Positions 32,189 through 42,231 of a DNA stretch of 64,000 nucleotides are shown piece by piece (position 1 is the stretch's first letter; the number at the start of each line of letters is the position of its first letter). The notes beneath the pieces are model-generated. The model searched no databases. It was not told where the DNA came from and saw only the letters and a list, made by a program, of their open reading frames with translations. Source of the DNA: Haloplanus ruber (GTDB lineage Archaea > Halobacteriota > Halobacteria > Halobacteriales > Haloferacaceae). A program made the translations under genes and the position numbers. The stretch spans positions 162,582 to 226,581 of the forward strand of contig NZ_JANHDK010000005.1 of assembly GCF_024494725.1 (NCBI RefSeq), in the 5' to 3' direction.

Positions 32189-33498
32189 TCGCGCCCGGCG
32201 AGGAGGTCCGCACACTCGAAGCCCGCGACCACGCCGCCGTTCAGACTCCGCTCGGGATACTGCGCTCGACTCGCCATTCCTGCGTAGCACACGCCGTCTG
32301 CCACCGCCTCGCTCAAGTCGTACGGCACCACCAGGTCGAGATACCCCCGCTCGTACACCGGCGCCGCCCGTGGGTTCCGCGCCACTCTGAACATCTCGAC
32401 CGCCGACCGGTCGAACTCCGGGAACATCTCCCCGACGTGGTCCAGCCACGCCGCCTCCAGTTCCGCGTCGTCCATCTGCCAGACGGCCTCGTCCTCGTGT
32501 TGGACGTAACTGGCGATATAGAGGAGGTGATCGCCGCCGTACCGCGACGGCGGGACGAAGTTCGTGTGTTCGATCAGCGCCCCGAAGGGGGCGTCGTGGG
32601 CGATGTTGAGCCAGTACGTCTCCGTCAGCGGTTCGTCCATCGTCACCACGGCACAGACCGCGCCCTGGAAGTCGACCTCACAGGCGTAGCCCGTCAGCGA
32701 CTCGAGGACGTTCGGCATCGTCGCGACGACGACACCGTCGGTCGGCCGGGTCTCCTGCCCGGACTCGGTCTCGATGGTGATGGACTCGACGGCGCCGTCG
32801 GCCGTCGACAGGTCGACCGCGCGCGCCCCGGTCTCGATGTGGTCCCGACCCACCGCGTCGACGAGGGCGTCGATCAGGACGGCGAACCCGCCCTCGAAGT
32901 AGCCGAGGATCTCTCCACGGCGCAGGTCGCGTTCGCCGCGGAACTTGATCCGACCGAGCAGCCACGCGGCGCTTACGTCCTCCTTTCGGTCACCGAACTT
33001 CGCGTCGAGGAGCGGTTCGAAGAAGTGCTCGTAGACCCCGCGCGTGGTGTGTTCCAGCAGAAACTCCTTTATCGGCACGTCCTCGAAGGCTTCGAGTTCG
33101 TCGTACGTGTCGAAGCGCGGGCGTCCGCCGCGCACGTCGATTTCGAGTGTCAGGAGGCCGAGCCGGAACGTATCGTAGAGACTCAGGTGGGGGTAGGCGG
33201 CGATCTGTGGGAGCGTATCCAACGGGTGGACCACGCCGTCGACGTAGTAGGCATTTTTGCCGACCAGCCACTCGACCCGGTCGCCGAGACCCAACTCCTC
33301 GGCCAACTCGACGATGGTCTCCTCGGACTTCGAGAGGTGGTGGTAGAACCGCTCGATATCGTCGCCGGCGGTCGAGTACGTCGCTGCCAACCCGCCGAGG
33401 TCGTCGCTCGCCTCCAGCACCGTCGCCTCCAGTCCGCGTTGCTGAAGGCGGTAGGCGGCGGCCAGTCCGGCGATGCCACCGCCGACGACGTGGATCAT
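32185..33498 (-). CDS. NAD(P)/FAD-dependent amine-oxidase-type flavoprotein (protoporphyrinogen oxidase/phytoene desaturase-like)
   Basis: 437 residues from ATG 33498. N-terminal dinucleotide motif [20 protein letters not shown] with the following [13 protein letters not shown], typical of the amine oxidase superfamily; C-terminal FAD motif [22 protein letters not shown]. Members oxidise amines, porphyrinogens, carotenoid precursors or UDP-sugars; [17 protein letters not shown] recalls UDP-galactopyranose mutase/amine-oxidase relatives. Substrate cannot be fixed. Divergent from the chemotaxis transducer. Confidence 0.85.
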   Translation of the reverse strand: MIHVVGGGIAGLAAAYRLQQRGLEATVLEASDDLGGLAATYSTAGDDIERFYHHLSKSEETIVELAEELGLGDRVEWLVGKNAYYVDGVVHPLDTLPQIAAYPHLSLYDTFRLGLLTLEIDVRGGRPRFDTYDELEAFEDVPIKEFLLEHTTRGVYEHFFEPLLDAKFGDRKEDVSAAWLLGRIKFRGERDLRRGEILGYFEGGFAVLIDALVDAVGRDHIETGARAVDLSTADGAVESITIETESGQETRPTDGVVVATMPNVLESLTGYACEVDFQGAVCAVVTMDEPLTETYWLNIAHDAPFGALIEHTNFVPPSRYGGDHLLYIASYVQHEDEAVWQMDDAELEAAWLDHVGEMFPEFDRSAVEMFRVARNPRAAPVYERGYLDLVVPYDLSEAVADGVCYAGMASRAQYPERSLNGGVVAGFECADLLAGRD

Positions 33499-33606
33499 AC
33501 CACGTCTGTGGCGAGCGGGGGTAAGTGAATTGTGGATTCGGCGGCGCCGCGACCACACCGTTCGCCAGCGGACATTTCTCAACTCTGAAAAATCAGGAGG
33601 TGTGAC

Positions 33607-33612
33607 TTTATA
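33607..33612 (+). promoter_or_regulatory. TATA box of the soluble transducer gene
   Basis: TTTATA centred about 26 bases before ATG 33635, so the transcript is probably leaderless. This distance also fixes the start against longer in-frame readings. Confidence 0.55.
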
Positions 33613-33634
33613 CACGGGCGATCCGGGGAAACGT

Positions 33635-34957
33635 ATGTCGACACAGGAAGACGGGCCCACCAGCGGGACCGACTTTTCTCAGGAAATCTCCGGTGGGAGA
33701 GACCTCGATCACGCGGAACTCACCGACGTTCTCTCGAACAACGTTCGAGCGATCATGGACTCGACCGGCGCAGCGATGCGCATTCTGGACACGAACTTCA
33801 ACGTCGTGCTAGAAAACCGGATGATGGAGGAGATGGGCGGTGTCGCGGCCGAGGGGGTCGCCGACATCAACTGCTACGATCAGCTCTGTCACCCCGACGT
33901 CTGTGGCACGGACAACTGCACGCTCAAACAGATCGTCGACGAGGGGCGAGACGAGATCCGCGTCGAGGTCGAGAAGGAGAGCTACGACGGGCGCGTCGTC
34001 CCGACCGAACTCATCGTCCGCCCGATCCGCGACGACGACGGCGCGGTCGTCGCCATCAGCGAGACGTTTCACGACATCACCGACCGCAAGGACGCCACCG
34101 GCAGCATCAAAACCGCCATCGACGAGGTCGAGACGGCGTCACACGACGTCGCCGACGCCTCACAGGAGATCAGCTCTAGCGCCGCCGAACAGCTCGAATC
34201 CATCACCCAGGTGGACAACGAGGTGTCGAATCTGTCGGCGACTGTCGAAGAGATTGCCGCCACGGCAGACGAGGTAAACGACATCAGCGACCGGGCGCGG
34301 GACAAGGCCCGAGCGGGAGAGAGCGACGCCGAAACGACTATCGAGTTGATGGAACAGATCGAACGCGAAGCGGGTGACGCGACAGACGACATTCAGGACC
34401 TCCACGCGAGCATCCGACGGATCGACGAACTCGTCGACGTGATCGACGACATCGCCGAGCAGACGAATCTGCTGGCGCTGAACGCGAGCATCGAGGCCGC
34501 CCGTGCGGGCGAGGCCGGCGAGGGCTTCGCCGTCGTCGCCGACGAGGTGAAGTCGCTAGCCGAGGAGTCGAAGAGCCGTGCCGAGGAGATCGAGGGAATC
34601 GTCGGCGAGGTCCGTACCGACGCCGAACACACGGTTTCGAGCCTCGAAGAGACCAACGAGATCGTACAGGACGGCGCAGAGCAGGTCCGGGCGTCGGGCG
34701 AGACGTTCAAGGAGATTGCCGAGGTTGTCGAGGACGTGTCCGACGGCATCACCGAAGTGGCCGAAGCGACGGACGACCAGGCCGTCAGTACCGAGGAGAT
34801 TGCGAGTATGGTCGACGAAACGGCCGATGGCTTCGAGTCGGTCGCCGACCGAGCCGAGACAATCGCCGCCGCCAATCAAGCACAGGCGGACCGTATCGAG
34901 CAGATCAGTACCGACGTCGAGCAACTGAACGCACTCGACGTGCAGACCGAACTCTGA
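33635..34957 (+). CDS. soluble PAS-domain methyl-accepting transducer with four evenly spaced cysteines
   Basis: 440 residues, no membrane segment. Residues 30-150 are a PAS domain ([20 protein letters not shown] ... [16 protein letters not shown]) with an insert in which Cys80, 85, 90 and 95 are spaced C-x4-C-x4-C-x4-C ([18 protein letters not shown]). Similar Cys-rich PAS inserts occur in bacterial transducers and could hold a metal or sense redox. The rest is the coiled MCP domain with the conserved hairpin [21 protein letters not shown] and flanking EE/EQ methylation-type sites. It probably signals redox or metal state to CheA from the cytoplasm. Confidence 0.92.
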   Translation: MSTQEDGPTSGTDFSQEISGGRDLDHAELTDVLSNNVRAIMDSTGAAMRILDTNFNVVLENRMMEEMGGVAAEGVADINCYDQLCHPDVCGTDNCTLKQIVDEGRDEIRVEVEKESYDGRVVPTELIVRPIRDDDGAVVAISETFHDITDRKDATGSIKTAIDEVETASHDVADASQEISSSAAEQLESITQVDNEVSNLSATVEEIAATADEVNDISDRARDKARAGESDAETTIELMEQIEREAGDATDDIQDLHASIRRIDELVDVIDDIAEQTNLLALNASIEAARAGEAGEGFAVVADEVKSLAEESKSRAEEIEGIVGEVRTDAEHTVSSLEETNEIVQDGAEQVRASGETFKEIAEVVEDVSDGITEVAEATDDQAVSTEEIASMVDETADGFESVADRAETIAAANQAQADRIEQISTDVEQLNALDVQTEL

Positions 34958-35038
34958 GGCGGCACGCCCCGACCGTGATCGACGGCGGCCCGCAGTCAGG
35001 GTCTCGTCACCGGGACCGGCCCAATTTCGCTGTGCGGG

Positions 35039-36283
35039 TCAGGTCCACGGCACCGACCGCGGCTGGAGTTCGCCGGCGATGGACTCACGCATCGCGGCCG
35101 CAGGATCGCTCCGGTTCGCCAGCGCCCACATCAGCTTCGCCGTCGCCGTCTCGGGGAGTGTATCGCCCGCCTCGACGACGCCGGCGTCTAGCAGGTCACG
35201 GCCGGTGTCGTACACCCGGTCACACACTCGGCCCTCGAGACACTGGCTCGTCATGGTGACGGTCGTCCCCGCCCCGATGAGTTCCTCGATCCGGTCGATC
35301 CAGTCGGTCGCGACGTGACCCAATCCCGTCCCCTCGATGACGACACCCGCGGCGTCGTCGAGGTAGTCCAGCGCGGCGGGGTTCATTCCGGGCGTGAACT
35401 TGAGGAGTTCGACGCTCGTCTCTAGGTCGGGGGCGATGGCGAGATCGGTCGCCCCTCGTTCGGGGCCGTCACGGCGGAAGGTGACGGTCTCGTCGTCGTA
35501 GTCGACGCGGCCGATGGGCTTCGCGCCGACCGTCTCGAAGGCGTCGCGCCGCGAGGTGTGGTTCTTGCGGACCCGGGTGGCACGGTGGAGGGCACAGGCG
35601 TCGTCGCTCGACGACGCGTGCATACAGAGCAACACCTCGGCGCGGTCGCTCGTGGCCGCCTCGACGGCACAGACTGCGTTCATCACGTTGTCGCTGGAGG
35701 GGCGATCCGCGGAGCGCTGGCTCCCGGTGAAGACCACGGGAACCGGTGTCTCAAGCATGAACGACAGTGCCGACGCGGTGTACTGCATGGTGTCGGTGCC
35801 GTGCATGACGACGACGCCGTCGGCGCCGGCTTCGATCTCTTCGTGGACGGCCCGAGCGAGATCCTGCCACACCGCGGGCGTCATGTTCTCCGAGAGGATG
35901 TTGGCGACGACGCGGCCGCGGTAGTTGGCCCGCCCCGCCAGATCCGGCACCGCCCGGAGGACGTCCTCGGCGTCGAACTGGGCGGTCACCGCGCCAGTCC
36001 GGTAATCGACCGTCGACGCGATGGTGCCGCCGGTCGAGATGAGCGAGACGGTGGGCAGGTCGTCGTCGAACTCGACCGTCGACGCGTCCGCGTCCTCGCC
36101 CGCGCTCTCGACGTCGTAGACGTCGCGTTCCAGTACTTCGACCGCTGCCGCCTCGCGGTCGATACCGACGTTGTACCCGCCCGGCAGTTTCACCACGAGG
36201 TGGTCGGCGGTCGTCGAGGGCATGAGGACGCCCTCGTTTGCGACGCTTCCGCGTTCGACGCGGACGCGATCCCCTGGGTTCAT
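35039..36283 (-). CDS. gatD: Glu-tRNA(Gln) amidotransferase subunit D
   Basis: 414 residues from ATG 36283. The archaeal N-terminal beta domain (GDRVRVERGSVANEGVLMP) precedes an asparaginase domain with VSLISTGGTIAST, VVMHGTDTMQYTASAL and the catalytic Thr/Asp/Lys set. GatD frees ammonia from glutamine for GatE, which converts Glu-tRNA(Gln) to Gln-tRNA(Gln); archaea use this route because they lack most GlnRS. The partner gatE is not in the window. Divergent from the membrane protein at 36363. Confidence 0.93.
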   Translation of the reverse strand: MNPGDRVRVERGSVANEGVLMPSTTADHLVVKLPGGYNVGIDREAAAVEVLERDVYDVESAGEDADASTVEFDDDLPTVSLISTGGTIASTVDYRTGAVTAQFDAEDVLRAVPDLAGRANYRGRVVANILSENMTPAVWQDLARAVHEEIEAGADGVVVMHGTDTMQYTASALSFMLETPVPVVFTGSQRSADRPSSDNVMNAVCAVEAATSDRAEVLLCMHASSSDDACALHRATRVRKNHTSRRDAFETVGAKPIGRVDYDDETVTFRRDGPERGATDLAIAPDLETSVELLKFTPGMNPAALDYLDDAAGVVIEGTGLGHVATDWIDRIEELIGAGTTVTMTSQCLEGRVCDRVYDTGRDLLDAGVVEAGDTLPETATAKLMWALANRSDPAAAMRESIAGELQPRSVPWT

Positions 36284-36362
36284 ACGGCGCGGTACCGCCC
36301 GGGCGGACTTGAATCCATCCGTTGAGCGCAAGTCACTTGTCGCTTCCACCCCGACTCAGGGT

Positions 36363-36809
36363 ATGCGCCGCCCCGAGTTCCGCCGCACCGACGACGCCGA
36401 TACCGAGGCGTCGACCGGCCGCCTCGCCGGCCTCCGCCGACGATTCGGCGGGGTCTTCGCGCTCCGTCCGTTTCTTCTCGCGGTCGTCCTCTCGCTTGTC
36501 GGCCTCGTCGCCGGCGGGAGCATTCCGGTGCTCGGCGCCGTCGGCCGCTTCGTCGGCATCGCACTCGCCGGGTTCGTCCTCGCTTTCGTCGTCGCGTCCC
36601 GCCGGTACGTCGAGGCTGGCCTCGCGGGCGCGCTCACGGCCGGGGTCGGGTTCGTCATGTCCGCGTTCAGCACTGCACTCCTGCCTGTTGTCGCCGACTA
36701 CGGGATTCAGGTCGCGGGAATCGGGACGACTGCGGGGCTGATCGCGGCGCTTCTGGGACACTACTTCGGCCGTGACCTCCGGGCGGGCCTGACCCGGGAG
36801 CTATCGTAG
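36363..36809 (+). CDS. small membrane protein, unknown function
   Basis: 148 residues from ATG 36363. A basic N-terminus (RRPEFRRTDDAD ... GLRRRFGG) precedes four hydrophobic segments: FLLAVVLSLVGLVAGG, FVGIALAGFVLAFVVA, GLAGALTAGVGFVMSA and AGIGTTAGLIAALLG. No known motif. Divergent from gatD, whose start is 79 bases away. Confidence 0.7.
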   Translation: MRRPEFRRTDDADTEASTGRLAGLRRRFGGVFALRPFLLAVVLSLVGLVAGGSIPVLGAVGRFVGIALAGFVLAFVVASRRYVEAGLAGALTAGVGFVMSAFSTALLPVVADYGIQVAGIGTTAGLIAALLGHYFGRDLRAGLTRELS

Positions 36810-36892
36810 CGTTTGTGCGTCGACGCACGCCTAATCGCACGCGGTCGTGCGTTCGGGCGTCCAAAACCACTCCTCTCTAATCAGTCGCCGCC

Positions 36893-37552
36893 CTACGAGC
36901 GCACGACCTGCCACTCGTCGCCGTTGCGGGTGAGGACGCCCCGGTCGGCGAGCGTGTTGAGCGCTCCGCTGACGGCGTCGGTGGGCGCGTCGACGGCGTC
37001 GACGACCGCCTCGGTCGTCCGGGCACCCGTCGCCACCGCCGCCAGCACCTCCGCGTGAAAGCGGTTGTCGGCGTCGACACCCAGGTGGTCGTCGAGTCGC
37101 TCTAGGATCTCCGTGATCCGCCCGTACACCCACCGCTGGGCCAAGGAGAGTTCGTCTTCGATGGTCTGTAACCGCTCGAAGGCGGTCGCGAGGTCCTGCA
37201 CGTCGTCGTCGGTCTTTCCAGGCGCGTCCAGCGAGACGTGCCGACAGTGCCCGTCCATATCGAGGCTCGGGCTGGCGGGGTACGCGCTCTTCGCGCCGAA
37301 TCCGTGCGGCGAGACGCTCACCTCTAGGCGGAGGTTCCGCGAAATGTGGAAGTACTTCCGCCGCTGGTCGTCGGTGTGGCTCTCGATGAGTCCCGCTTCC
37401 TCCAGTTTTCTGAGGTGGTCGATGACGGCCTTCGGACTCACCCCGAGATACTCACTGATCTCGGTGACATAACAGGGTTTTCGCGCGAGGAGCCGCAGGA
37501 TTCGCCGGCGGTTCTCGTTACCGAGGAGGTCGAGTAGTACCGCCGAGTCCAT
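36893..37552 (-). CDS. ArsR-type winged-helix regulator with extra C-terminal helical/HTH region
   Basis: 219 residues. ALLDLLGNENRRRILRLLARKPCYVTEIS and SPKAVIDHLRKLEEAGLIES form the ArsR helix-turn-helix, wing DDQRRKYFHISRN. The middle is a helical segment (DLATAFERLQTIEDELSLAQRWVYGRI) and the C-terminus holds a second winged-helix-like part (EAVVDAVDAPTDAVSGALNTLADRGVLTRNGDEW). Common haloarchaeal architecture; no metal cysteines beyond a Cys near residue 27. Targets unknown. Confidence 0.88.
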   Translation of the reverse strand: MDSAVLLDLLGNENRRRILRLLARKPCYVTEISEYLGVSPKAVIDHLRKLEEAGLIESHTDDQRRKYFHISRNLRLEVSVSPHGFGAKSAYPASPSLDMDGHCRHVSLDAPGKTDDDVQDLATAFERLQTIEDELSLAQRWVYGRITEILERLDDHLGVDADNRFHAEVLAAVATGARTTEAVVDAVDAPTDAVSGALNTLADRGVLTRNGDEWQVVRS

Positions 37553-37729
37553 GACGTGAGGTAAACGTCGGTGGCTGATAAGGGCTGCGTGTCAGACGCC
37601 GTCGGGGGCGCCCCGGCGAACGGTTGCTGATCGCGGGGCGGCGGCCACCCGACGGGGGTGTGGCCCCGCCGTGGGGCGGGTCGATACCGAACACGGGGGA
37701 TGTGACCGTCGCGGGCCAGTCGTGGCGTT

Positions 37730-37763
37730 CTCTCAGCTGATATCTGAGAGATATACATATAAA
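37730..37763 (+). promoter_or_regulatory. dyad operator and TATA box of the membrane transducer
   Basis: CTCTCAG (37730-37736) and CTGAGAG (37744-37750) form a 7-base inverted repeat with a 7-base spacer. Directly downstream TATAAA (37758-37763) is centred about 27 bases before ATG 37787, so the transcript is leaderless. A dimeric regulator on the dyad would touch the pre-initiation complex. Confidence 0.55.
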
Positions 37764-37786
37764 CGGGTGGGGGGAACCAAGGTCGT

Positions 37787-39724
37787 ATGAACGGTGGGAT
37801 TTCGTCGGACGGGGGAACGGAGAGGTTCGAAGTCGAACAACAGGTGGACGGTGGGATACTCCAGTTCATTCCGGACGGGAGCACTATCCCCGATGAGGTG
37901 TGGACCAGGCGACACAAGTACTTCGTCGTCGCCGTTCTGGCCCACGTTCCGATTCTGCTGGGCATCGGATTCCTCGAAGGCCCCGAACCAATTACGGGGA
38001 TGAGCTTCCCGTCGATTCCGCTCCAGAGCCTGCTGCTCGAAGCTGGTCTCATCACCGGACTCGCGCTGGCGGCGGCGGTGCCGCGACTGGGTCGCCGGCT
38101 GCGAACGGTGTTGGCGGTGACGGGTCTCGCGTTCTGTTCGGGGACGCTGGTCCACGTGACCGGCGGCTACATCGAGGCGCACTTCCACTTCTTCGTCGCG
38201 GTCGGTATCGCGGCCATCTACGAGGACTGGCTTCCCTTCGGCATCGGGATCGGATACGTCGTCATCACACACGGGGTCTTCGGCATGGTCGACCCATCGC
38301 GGGTCTACAACCACACGGCAGCCCAGATGAATCCGTGGGTGTGGAGCGCCATCCACGGCGGGTTCGTCGCGCTTCTCGCCGTCGCACTGACCGTCCACCT
38401 CAGTTCGATAGAGCAGTCCCGCCGACAGGCACAGCGGGAACTCGAACGAGCACGCGAACGGGCGACTCGGATCGACAACCTCGAAGAGCGGCAGGCGGAG
38501 ATCAAGCGCGAACGCGAGGAGGCGGAGCGACTGAAATCCGAGGCCGAACAACAGCGCGAGGAGGTGGCCGCCCTGAACGACCACCTCCGGGAGAAAGCCG
38601 AGGCGTACCGCGACGCCATGGACCGGGCGGCCGACGGCGACCTCACCGTTCGCGTCGACCCCGAAAGCGAGAGCGACGCGATGGCGGAGATTGGGCGGGC
38701 GCTCAACGACATGACGGGTGAAATCGAGGCGACGGTCACCGAGATCAAATCGTTCGCCGCGGACGTCGAGGTCCAGACGGGGGAGGCTGACTCCGCGACA
38801 CAGCAGGTCGCGGCGGCCAATCAGGAAGTGAGCGAGTCGATTCAGGAGATTGCGACCGGGACCGACGACCAGCGACGGATGCTCGACGAGGCCTCCGGCG
38901 AAGTGTCGGACTTTTCGGCCGCCATCGAGGAGGTCGCGGCGTCGGCACAGGAGGTCGCCCGACTCTCCGGCGAGACGACGACCATCGCCGCCGACGGGCG
39001 GGAACTGGCCGACGAGATGATCGAGGACGCACGAAGCGTCCAGACCTCTATCGACACGACGGTCGAGACTGTCGACGAACTGGAGGCACAGATGGACGCC
39101 ATCGCCGACATTACCGACGTCATCTCCGACATCGCGGAGCAGACCAACATGCTCGCGCTGAACGCGAACATCGAGGCCGCCCGCGCCGGCAACGGTAGCG
39201 GGTCCGCCGAGGGGTTCGACGTCGTCGCCAACGAGGTGAAGCAACTGGCCGAGGAGACACAGGACTCCGCGAGCGACATCCGGGAGCGTATCCAGGCGAC
39301 ACAGACGCGGACGAACGATGTCGTCTCACAGGTCGAACAGGCCAGCGACCTGATGGCGCGAGAGGTCGACGCCGTGGCCGACGTCGTCGACGCCTTCGAG
39401 CGGGTCGTCGCGAACGCGGAGCGAACCGACGACGGAGTCCAGGAGATCAGCGAGACGACCGACAGCCAGGCAGCGAGCATCGAAGCGGTCGTGTCGATGA
39501 TCGACGAGGTGGCGGAGATCAGCGACGGCTCCGCCACCGAAGCCGAGAGCGTCTCCGCTGCCGTCGAGGAACAGACCGCGTCCATGGACGAGGTCAGCGA
39601 GAACGTCTCGTCGGTCGCCGGCCGCGCGGGCGAACTCGGTGAACTGCTCTCCACCTTCACCGTCGACGGCGGTGGCCGAAACGCCGATGCTGGGGCCGCC
39701 TCGGCGACGCCCGGCGGCCGGTAG
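37787..39724 (+). CDS. membrane methyl-accepting transducer (HtrVIII-like sensor region)
   Basis: 645 residues. Residues 45-215 hold six membrane segments with histidines 43, 53, 123, 132, 134 and 162 (GGYIEAHFHFFVAVG, DWLPFGIGIGYVVITHG), a sensor module shared with HtrVIII of Halobacterium, reported to mediate aerotaxis, and with bacterial kinases. A coiled HAMP-like linker (about 287-305) and the MCP domain with DIAEQTNMLALNANIEAARAG follow; a short Gly/Ala tail ends it. It probably relays oxygen or redox cues to CheA. The His cluster could hold haem or metal, by analogy. Confidence 0.88.
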   Translation: MNGGISSDGGTERFEVEQQVDGGILQFIPDGSTIPDEVWTRRHKYFVVAVLAHVPILLGIGFLEGPEPITGMSFPSIPLQSLLLEAGLITGLALAAAVPRLGRRLRTVLAVTGLAFCSGTLVHVTGGYIEAHFHFFVAVGIAAIYEDWLPFGIGIGYVVITHGVFGMVDPSRVYNHTAAQMNPWVWSAIHGGFVALLAVALTVHLSSIEQSRRQAQRELERARERATRIDNLEERQAEIKREREEAERLKSEAEQQREEVAALNDHLREKAEAYRDAMDRAADGDLTVRVDPESESDAMAEIGRALNDMTGEIEATVTEIKSFAADVEVQTGEADSATQQVAAANQEVSESIQEIATGTDDQRRMLDEASGEVSDFSAAIEEVAASAQEVARLSGETTTIAADGRELADEMIEDARSVQTSIDTTVETVDELEAQMDAIADITDVISDIAEQTNMLALNANIEAARAGNGSGSAEGFDVVANEVKQLAEETQDSASDIRERIQATQTRTNDVVSQVEQASDLMAREVDAVADVVDAFERVVANAERTDDGVQEISETTDSQAASIEAVVSMIDEVAEISDGSATEAESVSAAVEEQTASMDEVSENVSSVAGRAGELGELLSTFTVDGGGRNADAGAASATPGGR

Positions 39725-39792
39725 TCCCGGCGATCCGGCCCGATCCCGACGGGGCGCCGACACTTTTGTACCCTTCCCGCGTACGCCGAAGT

Positions 39793-40206
39793 ATGCCCGC
39801 ACACGTCCTCGTCCCCTTCGACGGGACAGCCCAGTCCGAGGCGGCGCTTCGATTCGTGTCGGACGAGTGGCCCGACGCGGATTGCACCCTCCTCCACGTC
39901 ATCGATCCCGTGACCGTCGGGTTCCAGGGACGCTTCCCCGGGGGATCTGAGACATGGTACGAACAGGCACGCGAGCGTGCACAGGAGCAGTTCGACGCGG
40001 CCCGCGAACGCACCGGCGAGTCGTTCGATACCCGTATCGAGGTCGGAAGCCCCGCTCGCGTCGTCGTCGAGGTGGCGGGAGCGGACGCCTTCGACCACAT
40101 CGCTCTCGGGAGTCACGGCCGGGACGGCGTCTCGCGGGTCCTCCTCGGCAGCGTCGCCGAGGCGGTCGTCCGCCGTGCGCCCGTGCCCGTGACCGTGGTC
40201 CGGTAG
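39793..40206 (+). CDS. universal stress protein (UspA family)
   Basis: 137 residues from ATG 39793. HVLVPFDGTAQSEAALRF at the start and IALGSHGRDGVSRVLLGSVAEAVVRRAPVPVTVV at the end give the ATP-binding G-x2-G-x9-G(S/T) motif of the UspFG type. Soluble, dimeric alpha/beta fold; role in stress physiology is generic. Encoded 68 bases after the transducer. Confidence 0.92.
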   Translation: MPAHVLVPFDGTAQSEAALRFVSDEWPDADCTLLHVIDPVTVGFQGRFPGGSETWYEQARERAQEQFDAARERTGESFDTRIEVGSPARVVVEVAGADAFDHIALGSHGRDGVSRVLLGSVAEAVVRRAPVPVTVVR

Positions 40207-40288
40207 TTCGGTCCACGAGATCACGACACACCCGGCGAGTACGGCCGCCTTCCGCCGGTTCATGTCTCTCTGGCCCATTATCACTGTA

Positions 40289-40954
40289 ATGGAGTTCGAC
40301 GACGTCATCCACACCCGACGATCCGTTCACCAGTACGCCGACGCCGACATCGACGACGACACGCTCGGAGACATCTTCGAGGACGTACGGTTCGCGCCGT
40401 CCTCGTTCAACCTCCAGCCGTGGGAGTTCCTCGTCGTTCAGGGCGAGGACCTCGAACGTCTGCAGTCGGTAGCCTACGGTCAGGAACACGTCACCGACGC
40501 CGCCGCCGCGGTGGTCGTTCTCGGCACCCTCGATCCGAGCGACCACGCAGAACGTGTCACCGCCGACCTGCTGGAGAAGGGGTACCTCCCGAACGAGGAC
40601 GCCGCGGAGGCCCGTCTCGACACCGTCGACGGCCTCGCCGACGCCGACGCGGAGACACGCCGGGTCTGGACCGTCCAGAGCTGTTCTCTCGCCGCCATGG
40701 CCCTCATGCACGCCGCGTGGGACCGCGGCATCGCGTCCTGCCCGATGGGCGGCTACGACGCTGCGGCCCTCCGCGACGAGTTCGACGTGCCCGCCGACTA
40801 CGAACCCGTCGTCCTCGTCACCCTCGGCCACCCCGCAGAGGAGGCCCCCGACATCGAACGCCCGCGGAAGTTCCGTCGGTCGACCGAGGAGTTCGTCCAC
40901 TTCGACGACTTCGACCCGGTCGCCCGCGAGGCGTCCGCGTCCGCCGACGACTAG
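40289..40954 (+). CDS. nitroreductase-family flavoprotein
   Basis: 221 residues from ATG 40289. IHTRRSVHQYADADIDDDTL is the canonical nitroreductase start, with FAPSSFNLQPWEFLVVQ binding FMN, and GIASCPMGGYD near the middle. These enzymes reduce nitro compounds, quinones or flavins with NAD(P)H. Substrate unknown. Its stop overlaps the convergent KaiC-like gene by four bases. Confidence 0.9.
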   Translation: MEFDDVIHTRRSVHQYADADIDDDTLGDIFEDVRFAPSSFNLQPWEFLVVQGEDLERLQSVAYGQEHVTDAAAAVVVLGTLDPSDHAERVTADLLEKGYLPNEDAAEARLDTVDGLADADAETRRVWTVQSCSLAAMALMHAAWDRGIASCPMGGYDAAALRDEFDVPADYEPVVLVTLGHPAEEAPDIERPRKFRRSTEEFVHFDDFDPVAREASASADD

Positions 40955-42054
40955 AAGATGTTCGCTTGCCGGTAGACGCTGAGTCCCTCGTTGGTGATTT
41001 CGTAGGGTTTGGTCTCCCGGGAGTGGTTGGCATCCCGGATCTTCTGGATCTCGACGGCCAGTCGTGTCTCCTGGAAGTCGGAGGGACGGACGTACTGCAG
41101 AACGAACACCGCGTCCGCGAGATATTCGATGATCCCGTACCGGGAACTGTACGGGTTTTCGCCGCTGGCCTCGCTGGTTACGAGCGTCGTCACCCCCGCC
41201 TCCTTGAGCGAGCGAGTGAACTGGTACACTTCGCTTCGCCGGTCGGAGGGGTGGTCGTACATCATCTCGAGGAGCGATACCGAGTCGAGGACGAGGCGGT
41301 CGGCGCCGAACGCCTTCACCAAGTCTGGAAGGTCACTTCGGATGCTCGCTAGGCTGTTTGCCATCTCGACCGGGTCGAGGTGGACAATGGCGAGTCGCTC
41401 CTCCTCGGCGTACTCGGCGAACGACCACCCCTTCTCCTCGGCGGTGTCGTAGATACGGTCCGTGCTCTCCTCTAAGGTCACGTAGACACCGCGCTTCCCG
41501 TCGGCCAGCGCCCGGTTGAGAAACTGCAGTCCGAAGGTCGTCTTCCCGGTACCCGCCGACCCGATGACCGAGATCAGGGACCGCTTCGGCACACCCCCGA
41601 GGATCATGTCGTCCAGTCCCTCGATGCCGAGGTGGATCCGCTCGATAGCCGACTCGAACTCGCCCTCGTCGAAGGATTCGGTCGGGCCACTATCGGGGGC
41701 ACCCATCTCCCCCAAGCCGCCGAAGCCCGCTTCCGGGTCGGCTTCGCCCGGGCCGCCCCCGAAGCCACCCTCGGGGTCCGGGGCGTTCTGGAAGGCACTC
41801 GCGAAGTCCTCCTCAAAGGGCGAGTCGCCCTCCTCGTCGGACGCAGATTCCGGGTCGCCCCCGGCGTTCCCCGCGTCGCTCCCGAACCCATCGAACGCGT
41901 CCGGATCGGGGTCGAACTCGGACTCCGCCGAGTCGTCGGACAGTTCGGCGTCGCTGTCGTCCGTGTCCGTCTCCGACTCGGCCGTCTCCGTCGCCTCGTC
42001 GTCCGCATCGTCGGCCCCGACGGCCCGTTCGAACCAGTCGTCGTCCCCGCTCAT
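40951..42054 (-). CDS. KaiC/RAD55-like RecA-fold ATPase with long acidic N-terminus (haloarchaeal HTR-like)
   Basis: 367 residues. Residues 1-135 are almost all Asp, Glu, Ser and Gly with Phe/Gly-rich spacing (FGGGPGEADPEAGFGGLGE), probably disordered. The ATPase follows: GIEGLDDMILGGVPKRSL, Walker A GSAGTGKTTFGLQFLNRA, Walker B RLVLDSVSLLEMM and TTLVTSEASGENPYSSRYGI. It is a single-domain KaiC relative; several haloarchaeal versions are annotated HTR-like, with no proven role. Regulatory signalling is likely. Confidence 0.87.
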   Translation of the reverse strand: MSGDDDWFERAVGADDADDEATETAESETDTDDSDAELSDDSAESEFDPDPDAFDGFGSDAGNAGGDPESASDEEGDSPFEEDFASAFQNAPDPEGGFGGGPGEADPEAGFGGLGEMGAPDSGPTESFDEGEFESAIERIHLGIEGLDDMILGGVPKRSLISVIGSAGTGKTTFGLQFLNRALADGKRGVYVTLEESTDRIYDTAEEKGWSFAEYAEEERLAIVHLDPVEMANSLASIRSDLPDLVKAFGADRLVLDSVSLLEMMYDHPSDRRSEVYQFTRSLKEAGVTTLVTSEASGENPYSSRYGIIEYLADAVFVLQYVRPSDFQETRLAVEIQKIRDANHSRETKPYEITNEGLSVYRQANIF

Positions 42055-42231
42055 GGACGCTCACGTCCACTCCGTCGTTCTCGGCGACGGCGGTGACGAC
42101 CCGTCCGCCGGCCCCGGGTGCCGGTCCCGACGGTCGTCGTCACGTGTTTCCTCATCGGGATGCACTCCGGTCGGAGGTGTCATGAATGTTGTCTCCGGTG
42201 GGCTTTTTTTCTCAGGGGGCGAGTCCGTGGT

